A DNA stretch of 59,684 nucleotides, from the IMG/VR virus record IMGVR_UViG_3300030451_000571, positions 1 through 59,684 of that record. One strand, written 5' to 3'. Below, in pieces: positions 1-9,225 of the stretch. The notes under the pieces were generated by a model. The model was not told the origin of the DNA. It saw only the letters and a list, made by a program, of their open reading frames with translations, and did no database searches. Each line of letters begins with the position of its first letter. Position 1 is the stretch's first letter. Made by a program: the position numbers and the translations under genes. Source of the stretch: a virus.

Positions 1-98
1 GGTATTACTGCTGAAGAAATTGCTGCACAAAGAAAACTTCTTGAGCCTATGGCAGAGTCACAGCGTTTGGCACAGCAGCAAGCTTTTCAAGGTGCTTT
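1..98. repeat. Terminal direct repeat marking the circular junction
   Basis: Bases 1-98 are identical to 59586-59683; only the last base of the window (A at 59684, G at position 99) differs. An open frame continues in phase across this join. This is either an assembly overlap from a circular or circularly permuted molecule, or less likely a short true terminal repeat. Unique genome length is then about 59,585 bases. Confidence 0.9.
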
Positions 99-1641
99 GA
101 GAGATATTGGTGTTGGTGCGGCTGGTGCTGGTGAAGGCGCAGTAACTGGCGCACGTGCAGATATTTTACGTGGTGGTGCAGCAGGTGAGCTTGCTCTTGG
201 TGCGGCACAGATTGAAGGAGATTTACAACGTCAGGCATTGGCACAAGCGGAGGCTGACCGTGCTAGACAGGCAGCGGGTGCAACTTCATTAGCGCAGCTT
301 GCTGGTCAACAACTTGGAGTAAGTCAGGCAGGATTTGGAGAGCAAGTAGAGCGAATTGGTTTGGGTGCAGGTGTTGGTCAAGAGCAAAGAGAATTGGAAC
401 AACAGCTTATCGGAGCAGAAATGCTTAAGTTTGCTGAAGAAGACCCAATGGCATTTACTGAAAGATACTTGCAAACAATTTATGCTGCTCCTACAACGGG
501 TGTTCAACGTGTTCAAAAGCCTAGTGGATTACAGCAAGCTCTGGGAGTTGTTACTGCTTTATCAGGAGCAGCAAAAGCAGGAGCGCCTATACCTGGATTT
601 AGTAAACATGGCGGTGGTATTGCTGCTCTTGCAATGGGAAGCAATGTTAAAACTGCAGCTAAAAAATATAAGCTTGCAACAGAAGGTAAGCTTGACGAAA
701 CAATGACGGTTGAAGACTTAGCAAAAGCTTTAGAAAGTCCTAAAGTTAAAAAAGAAGTTCAAGAAAAATTTAAAAAAGATTTAGCTACAGTTGCACCCGC
801 AAGTGATAATTCTGCTATGCAAGGCGGCGACCAAACACCTACAGAATTTGGTCAGGGTCAAATAGACCCGAAACCTTTAGCTCCAGCAGATAACTCTAGA
901 ATGTTTGCAAATCAGGCTCTGGCTAGACAGTTAATGATGCAACGACTTGGTGCTTATGGAATGAAAAATACGGGTGGTGGTATTGCTCAACTGCAAGAAG
1001 GTGGTCAAGCTGAAAAAGAAGAGGGTGCTTTTGGTCGTATTATGTCTAGCGTAGGTAGCGGCCTTCGCTCTGTAGCTTCTGATTTTATGTCGCCAGTTAA
1101 ATATTATTCAGAAAATTTAGACCCATTTAGAGGGTACGATGGATATGACAGAATGAGAATAGGCTTGTCTATTCTTGCAACACAGCCAGAGTTAGGTGAG
1201 TCTAGCTTGGGAACTATTAGTCGTGGTGCTTTGGCTGGTGTTCAAGCTGCTGCAGAAGATAAGTTAGAACGTGAAGACATAGCTTCTTCAGGCTCAACAA
1301 GTGTTGGAACTTTTTCTGATACAGAGTTTATGAATATTGCAGAAAGATTTTTTAAACAACAAAACATTTCAGGTAAGAAATATGCAGATGTACTAGATAA
1401 CTTAATTCGTGAGTCTAAATTAGAAGCTCTTAATTTAGCGCAGCAAGGGTTGTTATCAGGAAGAGGTTCTGCTTTCTTGCGTCAAGCTGGTGAAGATATA
1501 TTTAGAGATAAACTAAAAGGTTTGTTGCCACCTGATGATAAAGACGATGAAGTAGTTGATAATTCTAAAACAAAAAGGACTGGAATGAATCGTGCGGCAA
1601 GAGGAACTCCTGCAGCAAGAAAAAATTTAGAAGATTTTTAA
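1..1641 (+). CDS. Putative internal virion/ejection protein, C-terminal part (gene crosses the junction)
   Basis: The frame is open from base 1 and joins in phase to the frame starting at 59190, giving one protein of about 678 residues. The part here is rich in Ala, Gly, Gln and Glu with long predicted helices (for example QLAGQQLGVSQAGFGEQVE), two similar Gly-rich stretches (KHGGGIAALAMG and NTGGGIAQLQEGG) and a Lys-rich C-terminus. It sits just before a 1239-residue virion protein and after the tail genes, where T7- and P22-like phages keep proteins ejected into the cell. No catalytic motif was recognised. The ATG at 49 lies inside the gene and is not its start. Confidence 0.75.
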   Translation, partial: GITAEEIAAQRKLLEPMAESQRLAQQQAFQGALRDIGVGAAGAGEGAVTGARADILRGGAAGELALGAAQIEGDLQRQALAQAEADRARQAAGATSLAQLAGQQLGVSQAGFGEQVERIGLGAGVGQEQRELEQQLIGAEMLKFAEEDPMAFTERYLQTIYAAPTTGVQRVQKPSGLQQALGVVTALSGAAKAGAPIPGFSKHGGGIAALAMGSNVKTAAKKYKLATEGKLDETMTVEDLAKALESPKVKKEVQEKFKKDLATVAPASDNSAMQGGDQTPTEFGQGQIDPKPLAPADNSRMFANQALARQLMMQRLGAYGMKNTGGGIAQLQEGGQAEKEEGAFGRIMSSVGSGLRSVASDFMSPVKYYSENLDPFRGYDGYDRMRIGLSILATQPELGESSLGTISRGALAGVQAAAEDKLEREDIASSGSTSVGTFSDTEFMNIAERFFKQQNISGKKYADVLDNLIRESKLEALNLAQQGLLSGRGSAFLRQAGEDIFRDKLKGLLPPDDKDDEVVDNSKTKRTGMNRAARGTPAARKNLEDF

Positions 1642-1655
1642 GTAAGGAGTGAAGA

Positions 1656-4600
1656 ATGGCAGTAAGTTATAGGTCAGCCAGTTTTCAAGAAGCTTACAAA
1701 AAACTTCAAGAAGAAAATGAGCAAGGTTTAATTAAGTCGGGAGATGATGTTTCACGCAGACTTAATGAGCTTGGTTATGATTTTTCTAAAGAAGAATTTC
1801 AAGACGCAATTAGAAAACAAAAAACTGAGGTTGGTAAGGATGCTGACCCAGAAGATTTGCGTGCAGAAACAACTGCTATAGGTAGAACTGTAGGTCGCAC
1901 ACTGGGAGAAGTGGGTGGCGCACTAGTAACCTTCGGTGAGATTGTCCTGCCCGAAAGCGTTGAAAATGTAATTGGCGAAGCTGCTGATTCTTTGGGAGAG
2001 GCTCTTCCTGAAAGTTTTAAAGAACTAAGCAGTGAATTTTTTGACCCGTATCATGGCTCTGGCTTGCAGGCAGGTGGTGAAGAGATTGTAGGTACTATTG
2101 CCTCCTTTATTATACCTGGCACTGGTATTATCAAGGGTGTTAATGCAGCAAGCAAAACTGCAAAAGCTATGTCTCCAGGCGCACGGGCTGTAATGACTAA
2201 TAGCGCACGTAAGTTATCAGGTAAACAACGTAAGATTGCACAGGCCACGGGTCGTGGTACTGCATATGCGGCTGGTGCTACTCTTGTAGCTCCCGAAGAA
2301 AACATTGCTAACTTAATTGTAGAAGAGTTTCCAGATGCAGAAGAGTATTTGGAAAGGCTTGCCTCTAATCCTGATGATAGTGAAGCGGAAAAAATTCTAA
2401 AAACATTTGCTACTAATTTAGGTATCGGTGCTGTGTTTGCTCCGTTAGCTGTTGCTAATGCGTATAAACGCCCTATATCTAAAGCAGTGGGTGCAGCTTT
2501 TAAGCCTCTTAATAAAGTAAAAGATATTCTTCCAAAAATTAAAATGCCTGCAAACTTCTCATCACGTATGGGAACTGATGATACTATATTGCAAGCAGCA
2601 GTAGAAAGAAGCGGTGCTGCTCGTGCTGCTACGTTACGTGCTGAAGGATTAGCAAAAGATTTAAAGGCAGCTGTAAAAAAAGAATACGGCAAGGAAACAC
2701 CAGAAGTAATTGAAAAAATAAATCAGGCATTGTCTGCCAAGACAGGACGCTCTGGTTTTGTTACTGGCCTTAAACCAGAAACACGTAAGCTTGTCCAAGA
2801 AATGCGTGATAACATTGATACTCTTTCTAAAGAAGTTATTGGCAGTGCTAAAGGAGAGCTAAAGGGTAAGATTAGTAAGGGTCTAGGTACATACATTACA
2901 AGAAGTTATGATTTATTTGATGACCCTACATATGCAAAAAACATGCGTAAGAAATGGGAAAGGTTTACTAAAAGTAATTTCCAAGATGACCCTCAAGGTG
3001 TATTTCAAAATGCAATTGATGACCTTGCTAAAGCAGGGGTAAAAGAACCACGTGCAGCATTAGCAAAACTTATTAATAAAGAAAAAACTGATGATGGTGT
3101 GTTGGGTGTATTGTCTTCTCTTACGGCTCATAGTGGTAGCGCACAGTCTGCCAAGTCAGGAATGAAAAGAAATGAAAACTTGCCACAAAGTGTTCGTGAT
3201 TTGTTTGGTGAAGTTAAAGACCCATATGGAAATTATGTTAAAACATTTTCTAACCTGTCTGAGATTACATCACAACAAAGATATGCTAAAGATGTGGCTG
3301 ACCATCTATTAAGTAAGGGTCTTGCACGCAAAACAGACACTGATGGAACTATGTTGGCTTCTCTTTCCGATACTACATCTGACAAGATGTCAATGATTTT
3401 TGGTGGTAAGGGAGCAGCGCAACTAGACAATCCTTTGCAGGGATTATACACAACTGATGTTTATAAAAAAGCAATTCAAGAAGGGCTTGATTTGGCAAGA
3501 CCTGATGGATTGGCTATGAAAACATTTATGACTGCCAAAGGTATTTCACAAGCAGCTAAAACTGTGTATAGTCCTATTACTCATGGACGAAACGTAATGG
3601 GTAACACCTTTATGTTGATGGCTAATGGTATGCTGCCTGGTACTAAAATGAAGCAAGCTGCTTCTGCAATTATGCCTAAGTCAATCACAAGACGATTGCT
3701 TAATAAATCTAACAAAGAACTAGCAGATACTTATGCTAGGTATGTAGAGCTTGGCATTGCTAATAGTGGACTGGGTGTTAACATTGTTAGAAGAAACCTT
3801 GCAGCTTTCGATGGTAACCCAGAGGCTTGGTTAAAAAATAAGTCTGTTGTTGAAGCGGGTAAAAAATTAAACAAAGGTGTTACAGACTTATACCAAGCTG
3901 AAGATGACTTATTTAAAATTGCACACTTTGAAAAAACTCTAGACTATATTAAGCGCTCTGATAAGTATAAAAGTTTACCACTAAAGGAACAGGAAAGAAT
4001 TGCGGCACAACGCACACGTGACTTGATGCCTAATTACAACCTTGTTCCTAAAGCTTTAAAAAGTTTGCGTGGTTCTGTGTTTGGAGACTTTTTGTCTTTT
4101 CCCGCAGAGATGGCTCGTATTAGTAAAAACTTAGTTAAGTATACTTTGGATGATTTAACAAGCGGAGATGCTGTTCTTGCTAGGCAGGCCGCTAAACGTG
4201 CAGCGGGTATTACAGCTGTGGGTGTAGCTGGGGATGCCTTGTCTGATTTTAGTAGAAGCCTTGCAGGTATTGATGACGAGCAAGAAGAGGCGATTAATAA
4301 TGTTGTTCCTCAATGGGAGTTTAATCAGGATAGAATTTATTTAAGTGGTATTGATGAAGATGAGCGTGGTCATAAAGGAGTAGACTATATTAACCTTGGT
4401 CCTATTGACCCGTTTGCCTACATTAAAACTGCAGGTAAGGGTATGCACAGTTTGATAGCAGCGGGAATTGACCCTAACTCTGATGTAACCTCTGCAGAAC
4501 TTAGCAAGGTAGCTCTTGGTACGCTTGATTCTACACTTGGTCCTTTCCTTGACACCTCAATGATTACCGATGCTTTAATTGAATCTTCTACAAAATTAAA

Positions 4601-5375
4601 AGAGATAGACAAAGCTCCTACTGCAGTTGATGGTATAGCAGATGCACTAAGCCCTATGGTTGATTTGTTTACCCCTGGCTTTGTAGACTTGCTAGAGAGG
4701 CGAGCAGATTATAATAAAAGCATTGCACAGAAGCAAGAGTTAGCAGGACAACCTTCTTCAAGAAGTTTGGCTCAACGTGCTGGTCTTTCTTTGCGGGATG
4801 CTCCTCCAGGAATTTACCCTGAAAAAAGTTTCTTGGCTCAGTTTCCAGAGGGTGAGGTTGATTTAGCTGCATCATTTGGTATGAAGCGCCAGCGTCTTGA
4901 TTTAACTGCAGGCATGAACTTTGCTGTTCGTCCTTTATTGGGTGAGATTAAAGGAGCAGGCAGCGGTCTGTATGATTTGCTAAATAAAAGCAATTTAATG
5001 CAAGAAGACCAAGACAAAATTGTTAGTGAATATGTAGACGCTCAAAAGCAAACACTAAAGGGTTACGAAAAACTCAGAGCATTAATGAAAAATTATCAAT
5101 CTTTGTTTGGTGATGAGTATGATAATGAAATAAATAAAGGCTTGACTATGCGTGGTGACCAGATATTTACAGATGCTGATGCTGGAATTATTAGTAATGC
5201 TATGTTTGTCAATCCTTTTACTGGTGAGGATAGAGGATACTTTGAACCTTTTGTATTAAAGGACAGGGATATTTATGAATCAAAAGGTACTCCAATTCCT
5301 TGGCAACGACTAGATGATATTTATCAAATGTTAAATGGTAATGCAATTGATGTTATAGTAGAGGAAAATGAGTAA
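1656..5375 (+). CDS. Very large internal virion (ejection) protein
   Basis: This 1239-residue protein has an SD (AAGGAG) upstream of the ATG and ends in a 1-base overlap with the endolysin. The first 60 residues look like a helical phage-protein N-terminus (FQEAYKKLQEENEQG). Residues near 130-220 hold hydrophobic, Gly/Ala-rich segments (GTIASFIIPGTGIIKG). The middle and C-terminal parts are mixed helical sequence with FPAEMARISKNLVKYTLDDL near 810. I saw no lytic transglycosylase motif. Size and position between tail/internal genes and the lysis cassette match the large internal virion proteins of marine podoviruses, which are ejected with the DNA. Function is inferred from size and place. 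Confidence 0.7.
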   Translation: MAVSYRSASFQEAYKKLQEENEQGLIKSGDDVSRRLNELGYDFSKEEFQDAIRKQKTEVGKDADPEDLRAETTAIGRTVGRTLGEVGGALVTFGEIVLPESVENVIGEAADSLGEALPESFKELSSEFFDPYHGSGLQAGGEEIVGTIASFIIPGTGIIKGVNAASKTAKAMSPGARAVMTNSARKLSGKQRKIAQATGRGTAYAAGATLVAPEENIANLIVEEFPDAEEYLERLASNPDDSEAEKILKTFATNLGIGAVFAPLAVANAYKRPISKAVGAAFKPLNKVKDILPKIKMPANFSSRMGTDDTILQAAVERSGAARAATLRAEGLAKDLKAAVKKEYGKETPEVIEKINQALSAKTGRSGFVTGLKPETRKLVQEMRDNIDTLSKEVIGSAKGELKGKISKGLGTYITRSYDLFDDPTYAKNMRKKWERFTKSNFQDDPQGVFQNAIDDLAKAGVKEPRAALAKLINKEKTDDGVLGVLSSLTAHSGSAQSAKSGMKRNENLPQSVRDLFGEVKDPYGNYVKTFSNLSEITSQQRYAKDVADHLLSKGLARKTDTDGTMLASLSDTTSDKMSMIFGGKGAAQLDNPLQGLYTTDVYKKAIQEGLDLARPDGLAMKTFMTAKGISQAAKTVYSPITHGRNVMGNTFMLMANGMLPGTKMKQAASAIMPKSITRRLLNKSNKELADTYARYVELGIANSGLGVNIVRRNLAAFDGNPEAWLKNKSVVEAGKKLNKGVTDLYQAEDDLFKIAHFEKTLDYIKRSDKYKSLPLKEQERIAAQRTRDLMPNYNLVPKALKSLRGSVFGDFLSFPAEMARISKNLVKYTLDDLTSGDAVLARQAAKRAAGITAVGVAGDALSDFSRSLAGIDDEQEEAINNVVPQWEFNQDRIYLSGIDEDERGHKGVDYINLGPIDPFAYIKTAGKGMHSLIAAGIDPNSDVTSAELSKVALGTLDSTLGPFLDTSMITDALIESSTKLKEIDKAPTAVDGIADALSPMVDLFTPGFVDLLERRADYNKSIAQKQELAGQPSSRSLAQRAGLSLRDAPPGIYPEKSFLAQFPEGEVDLAASFGMKRQRLDLTAGMNFAVRPLLGEIKGAGSGLYDLLNKSNLMQEDQDKIVSEYVDAQKQTLKGYEKLRALMKNYQSLFGDEYDNEINKGLTMRGDQIFTDADAGIISNAMFVNPFTGEDRGYFEPFVLKDRDIYESKGTPIPWQRLDDIYQMLNGNAIDVIVEENE

Positions 5376-5818
5376 TGCAAATAAGTAAAAACTTTTCATT
5401 GTCTGAACTGACCAAGAGTCAGACTGCGTTGCGTCTAGATATTTTTAACGAGCCGCACCCAGAGGACTTGTATAACTTACATATGTTGTGCGATAATATA
5501 CTGCAGCCAGTGCGTGAATACTTTGAACGTCCTGTTACTATTAACAGCGGCTATCGCTCACCTGAGTTGTGTGTAGCCATTGGCAGTAGCGAGAACAGTC
5601 AGCACGCCAAGGGTGAGGCAGCAGACTTTGAGGTGCTGGGTGTAGACAATAAAGTTGTGGCAGAGTGGATTAGAGACAATCTGGACTTTGACCAGCTGAT
5701 ACTAGAGTTTTATAAAGACGGTGAGCCTACGTCAGGGTGGATTCACTGCAGCTATTCGAATAGAAAGCGTGGTTCTGTGCTTCGTTATGATGGCAAGAAC
5801 TACACAAAGGGATTGTAA
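5375..5818 (+). CDS. Endolysin, peptidase M15 family (D-Ala-D-Ala carboxypeptidase type)
   Basis: This 147-residue protein carries the zinc-peptidase M15A layout: INSGYRSPEL (about 56-65), SQHAKGEAADFEV (about 74-86, with the His and Asp ligands) and WIHCSY (about 132-137, third His). Such enzymes cut peptide cross-links of peptidoglycan. The gene overlaps the large virion protein by one base and is followed after three bases by a holin-like gene, so it opens the lysis cassette. There is no signal peptide, so release would need a holin. Length is normal for single-domain phage M15 endolysins. Confidence 0.9.
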   Translation: MQISKNFSLSELTKSQTALRLDIFNEPHPEDLYNLHMLCDNILQPVREYFERPVTINSGYRSPELCVAIGSSENSQHAKGEAADFEVLGVDNKVVAEWIRDNLDFDQLILEFYKDGEPTSGWIHCSYSNRKRGSVLRYDGKNYTKGL

Positions 5819-5821
5819 AAT

Positions 5822-6229
5822 ATGATTAGTGGTATTGTAAGTGCATTGTTGCCATCGGCAGGTAAGGTAATTGACCGCCTTGTACCTGACAAGAATGCTG
5901 CAGCAAAGGCAAAACAAGAGCTAGAGGCAGAGATGATTAAGGCCGCTACCAAGGCTAACCTAGCACAGCTAGAGATTAACAAGGTAGAGGCAGGACATAG
6001 AAGTATATTTGTTGCAGGCTGGCGACCTTTTATTGGGTGGACATGTGGTGTCGCTATGGCTTGGCATTTTGTGGGCGTGCCTATCACATTATTTGTGGCG
6101 GCATGGATTGGGGCAGACATACCAGAATTGCCCCAGTTTGATATGGAAAGCTTGATGACAGTCTTGCTTGGTATGTTAGGCTTGGGCGGTATGAGAACAT
6201 ACGAGAAGTTTAAAGGTGTTTCAAAGTAA
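5822..6229 (+). CDS. Holin-like protein (3TM holin family, GTA-type)
   Basis: This 135-residue protein has an amphipathic helical N-terminus (residues about 1-55), then GHRSIFVAGWRPFIGWTCGVAMAWHFVG, a second hydrophobic stretch to about 100 and a third around LMTVLLGMLGLGGMRTYEKF. The WRPFIGW motif and the GLGGMRTYEK ending are typical of the 3-transmembrane holins of alphaproteobacterial phages and gene transfer agents. It lies directly after the M15 endolysin. The expected role is to permeabilise the inner membrane. Confidence 0.85.
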   Translation: MISGIVSALLPSAGKVIDRLVPDKNAAAKAKQELEAEMIKAATKANLAQLEINKVEAGHRSIFVAGWRPFIGWTCGVAMAWHFVGVPITLFVAAWIGADIPELPQFDMESLMTVLLGMLGLGGMRTYEKFKGVSK

Positions 6230-6872
6230 TGCGAGAGCAACAGCACTAGTTCTTTTTGTCTTGGCATTTATGCCAGGGCTTGCTCATGCGCAGACAAATG
6301 ACCAGACGGGCGACCTAAACACCAGCACAGTAAATACTAACAGCACGGTTAGTAGTAACAATCCATCGACAACTAACAACTATAATGGTGCAGGTGCTGC
6401 CTCACGAGAGACACCGCCGCCTTCTGCTATTGCTCCATCATATATGTCTAACGGGCAGGACACTTGCCTTGTTGGTCGTAGCGCAGGCGCACAGGTAAAC
6501 GTATTTGGCCTGTCTCTTGGCGGTTATAAGCAAGACGAGGAATGTAATAGGCGGCGGGACGCAAAGATATTAAAAGACCTTAACATGAACATTGCGGCTG
6601 TAGCGCTAATGTGTCAAAAGAAAAGCATATGGATTTCTATGTTTGACTCTGGCACACCTTGCCCACTAACTATCAATGGCAAGCTTATAGTAGGAAGAAG
6701 TGCCTACATGACAATGAAACGGAATCCAGCTAAATTTATACCAGACTATAAAAAACGTCAGGAACATTACGATACTATTCTTAATATAGGGGGAGAGGAG
6801 TCAGATGAAGAAGATACTGATAGCGGCTTGTCTATTAGTGAGCGCTTTAGGACAAGCGCACGCAGAGACTGA
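6216..6872 (+). CDS. Exported protein with signal peptide, unknown function
   Basis: This is a 218-residue protein from a GTG start that overlaps the holin gene by 14 bases. The N-terminus (ATALVLFVLAFMPGLAHAQ) is a classical signal peptide with an AHA|Q cleavage site near residue 26. A low-complexity Asn/Thr/Ser linker follows (TSTVNTNSTVSSNNPSTTNN). The rest holds four cysteines that could form disulfides (about 83, 107, 134 and 149) and an acidic tail. It is probably periplasmic. Its place between holin and spanin-like genes suggests a role in lysis or envelope disruption, but no family was recognised. An in-frame ATG exists inside the signal peptide, so the start is not certain. Confidence 0.7.
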   Translation: MFQSNARATALVLFVLAFMPGLAHAQTNDQTGDLNTSTVNTNSTVSSNNPSTTNNYNGAGAASRETPPPSAIAPSYMSNGQDTCLVGRSAGAQVNVFGLSLGGYKQDEECNRRRDAKILKDLNMNIAAVALMCQKKSIWISMFDSGTPCPLTINGKLIVGRSAYMTMKRNPAKFIPDYKKRQEHYDTILNIGGEESDEEDTDSGLSISERFRTSARRD

Positions 6873-7593
6873 AATAGATAGGCTGGTTGCGGCTAGTAAG
6901 ATTATTGCTAACAAGATACAGCAAGGGCGTAACGCTGTTGGTGGTCTAGCATACTATGCGGTAGATGGTAAGATTGCACCTGATGGTACTGTGCTGCCTG
7001 CCTTTATTACACCCGCAGAGGTGCAGGCATATAATGATTCTGTTAGTGATGTGTCTCAGCGCATTTATTACAATACGCAGATGATGCTTGAAGACCAATA
7101 TAACGATACTATGGTAAAGCTAGAGGAGGCTATTGATACATTTGTTGATGCGACTGCCGTTATTGCGGTAGCTGTAGAGGTTGCTGACAAGGCAGAAACA
7201 ACTGACCAGAACAGCGTAGCTGAACAAGAGCAGCTTCAAGACTTTGTGCAAGAAAATGATGTTATGCTAGAGCAGCAGGATGTCAATGTGTATAATGATG
7301 CACTGGGAGATGTAGAAGACTTGGCTCAAGACGCTGCTGCGTTTCTTGCTGCATCACGAATAGAAACTATTACTGGGTCTGTTGACGAGGATACTCAGCA
7401 ATTTAATATAAACATGTCTGATGCTATTGCTACATATGATTCTGCAAATGAAGCTATAAAATTTGCTTGGTCAACTACTGGTTTTACACATACTTTTTAC
7501 AACTTTTTTTCGTACAATAATGCAACAGTTACTGTAGAAGATGTTATGGGTATGGGGCAAACAATTTATGACGAACAGGAGAGCTTAAACTAA
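6805..7593 (+). CDS. Exported protein with signal peptide, unknown function
   Basis: This 262-residue protein has a strong SD (GGGGGAGAGGAG) upstream of the ATG and overlaps the previous gene by 68 bases. MKKILIAACLLVSALGQAHAE is a clear signal peptide with cleavage near residue 20. The mature part is acidic, Ala/Asp/Glu-rich and mostly helical, with few basic residues and no recognised motif. Two consecutive secreted proteins in a lysis cassette suggest a periplasmic pair. It overlaps the next gene by one base. Confidence 0.75.
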   Translation: MKKILIAACLLVSALGQAHAETEIDRLVAASKIIANKIQQGRNAVGGLAYYAVDGKIAPDGTVLPAFITPAEVQAYNDSVSDVSQRIYYNTQMMLEDQYNDTMVKLEEAIDTFVDATAVIAVAVEVADKAETTDQNSVAEQEQLQDFVQENDVMLEQQDVNVYNDALGDVEDLAQDAAAFLAASRIETITGSVDEDTQQFNINMSDAIATYDSANEAIKFAWSTTGFTHTFYNFFSYNNATVTVEDVMGMGQTIYDEQESLN

Positions 7594-7988
7594 TGTCATT
7601 AGAAGATACAGAACTAAAAATAGGGGGTGTAAACCTCAAGGGTGTATGGATTGCTATTGTTGTGTCGATTGCTACGACTTTGGCAGGCGGCATTTGGGCA
7701 GTAGCAGAGTTTTATGGCCGTATAGAAAAGGTAGAGTCGGCTGTACAAGCGCTTCCTGATGCGTCAGATAAGCTGATTGAGTTGGGTGCTAATCTTGACA
7801 GCATTATGAAGAACCAAGAACAACTGCTTGACCTGCGTGACAAAGTTGCTGACATGGAAACTACTATGGCAGAGTCTGTATTAAAGGTGAATCAAGCAGC
7901 AGAAAAAGCAGAGAACATTGGCAAGGTACAAAAAGAGATTGAGGACTTATGGCGTGGAATGGATGCACTAGCCAATCCGCTTCAATAG
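7593..7988 (+). CDS. Membrane-anchored coiled-coil protein, inner-membrane-spanin-like
   Basis: This is a 131-residue protein with one N-terminal transmembrane segment (about 18-40, VWIAIVVSIATTLAGGIWAVAEF) followed by a long charged helical region rich in heptads (VESAVQ..., LIELGANLDSIMKNQEQLLDLRDKVADMETT). This shape, a short cytoplasmic end and a periplasmic coiled coil, resembles i-spanins. The partner lipoprotein is not next to it, so the spanin role is inference. Confidence 0.65.
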   Translation: MSLEDTELKIGGVNLKGVWIAIVVSIATTLAGGIWAVAEFYGRIEKVESAVQALPDASDKLIELGANLDSIMKNQEQLLDLRDKVADMETTMAESVLKVNQAAEKAENIGKVQKEIEDLWRGMDALANPLQ

Positions 7989-7997
7989 GAGAATCAA

Positions 7998-8210
7998 ATG
8001 TCAGAAGAAAATAATATTGTAGACAAGCAAGCATATCAAAAGAACCGCCGTTACATGGCATGGACTTGCCTTGGTATGATGGTAATTAGCACAGTAGCTG
8101 TGCTGGTTTCACCCGCACGCTTTGAGTCTGCTGAAGCTATCCTGATGATGATGTATGGCTCACTGTCTGCAGTGGTTGCTGCATACTTTGGCTTTGCTAA
8201 GAAGCAGTAG
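7998..8210 (+). CDS. Small two-TM membrane protein, possible second holin
   Basis: This 70-residue protein has an SD (TAGGAG) upstream. It has two hydrophobic segments (about 20-37, AWTCLGMMVISTVAVLVS, and 44-65, AILMMMYGSLSAVVAAYFGFA) and a charged C-terminus (KKQ). It is the last gene of the late arm and meets the GDP-mannose dehydratase gene head-on, overlapping it by 14 bases. Size and topology fit a class II holin or antiholin. Confidence 0.65.
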   Translation: MSEENNIVDKQAYQKNRRYMAWTCLGMMVISTVAVLVSPARFESAEAILMMMYGSLSAVVAAYFGFAKKQ

Positions 8211-9225
8211 CTTCCTGCATCATTTGGTCAATCATAGAATCAAACGTATATTTAGGCTTCCAACCCAGAACCTTACGGGCTTTGGATGAGTCACCAAGTA
8301 GTAGGTCTACCTCTGCAGGGCGATAGAACTGTGGATTAATCTTTACTACTGTATTGTCATTCTCATCTATAGCAGTCTCATCTAGGCCGACATCACCTAC
8401 CCACTTGATTCGCATGTCTACTGCGGCAAAACACTTTTCAACAAGCTCACGTACAGAATGTAGCTCACCTGTGGCAAGCACGTAGTCATCACCTGTGGGC
8501 TGCTGCATCATAAGATACATACCCTCAACGTAATCTTCGGCATGACCCCAATCTCGTTCTGCATCTAGGTTGCCTAGCTCTATGTGCGGCAGGTTGCCAC
8601 GTGCAATATCAGCTACACCCTGCACAATCTTCTGCGTAACGAACTCTTTACCCCGCCAGGGAGACTCGTGATTAAATAGAATACCGTTGGAGGCGTGCAT
8701 ATTATACGCCTCACGATAGTTTTTTACTGTCCAGAATGCAAACTGCTTAGACACGCCATATGGACTGCGTGGATAGAAGGGTGTAGTCTCAGATTGGGGT
8801 GTTTCTAAAACCTTCCCATATAGCTCTGAGGTGGACGCTTGATAAAATTTGGTGTGTTCAGTCAAACCAAGTGTACGAATGCACTCTAAGAGCCTTAAAA
8901 CACCCATAGCGTCCACGTTAGCAGTGTATTCTGGGACATCAAATGAGACACGCACGTGAGACTGGGCTGCAAGGTTGTAAACTTCGTCAAATAAATGGGT
9001 ATCAAACAGCTGCATAAGGCTACCTGTATCGGTCAAATCACCGTAGTGTAGATGAAAGTTAGGCCGACCAATTAGATGGGCAATGCGCTTAGATGGCTCC
9101 GAAGATACACGCCGCTGCAGGCCGTGTACAATGTAGCCTTTGTCAAGCAGAAGCTCTGCAAGATAGCCACCGTCCTGCCCCGTTACGCCAGTAACAAGTG
9201 CAGTTCTTTCTGTAAACTTACTCAT
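8197..9225 (-). CDS. gmd: GDP-mannose 4,6-dehydratase
   Basis: This is about 342 residues from the ATG (MSKFTERTALVTG), which overlaps the terminase small subunit stop by 8 bases; a longer in-frame start at 9255 is less likely. It is a short-chain dehydrogenase/reductase of the GMD type. It has the NAD(P) loop TGVTGQDGGYL, then YNLAAQSHV, and the catalytic STSELYG...YPRSPYGVSK (Ser-Thr-Tyr-Lys), followed by LFNHESPWRGKEFVTQKI and ERDWGHAEDYVEGM. It converts GDP-mannose to GDP-4-keto-6-deoxymannose, a precursor of GDP-fucose, rhamnose or perosamine. Neighbouring glycosyltransferases suggest the sugar is used on host surface glycans or on virion proteins. Confidence 0.93.
   Translation of the reverse strand: MSKFTERTALVTGVTGQDGGYLAELLLDKGYIVHGLQRRVSSEPSKRIAHLIGRPNFHLHYGDLTDTGSLMQLFDTHLFDEVYNLAAQSHVRVSFDVPEYTANVDAMGVLRLLECIRTLGLTEHTKFYQASTSELYGKVLETPQSETTPFYPRSPYGVSKQFAFWTVKNYREAYNMHASNGILFNHESPWRGKEFVTQKIVQGVADIARGNLPHIELGNLDAERDWGHAEDYVEGMYLMMQQPTGDDYVLATGELHSVRELVEKCFAAVDMRIKWVGDVGLDETAIDENDNTVVKINPQFYRPAEVDLLLGDSSKARKVLGWKPKYTFDSMIDQMMQEATAS

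Noticed and set aside
2051-2692. 213-codon minus-strand frame inside the large virion protein
   Set aside because: It is an antisense shadow of a well-formed coding region; composition follows the plus-strand codons and no start signal is present.
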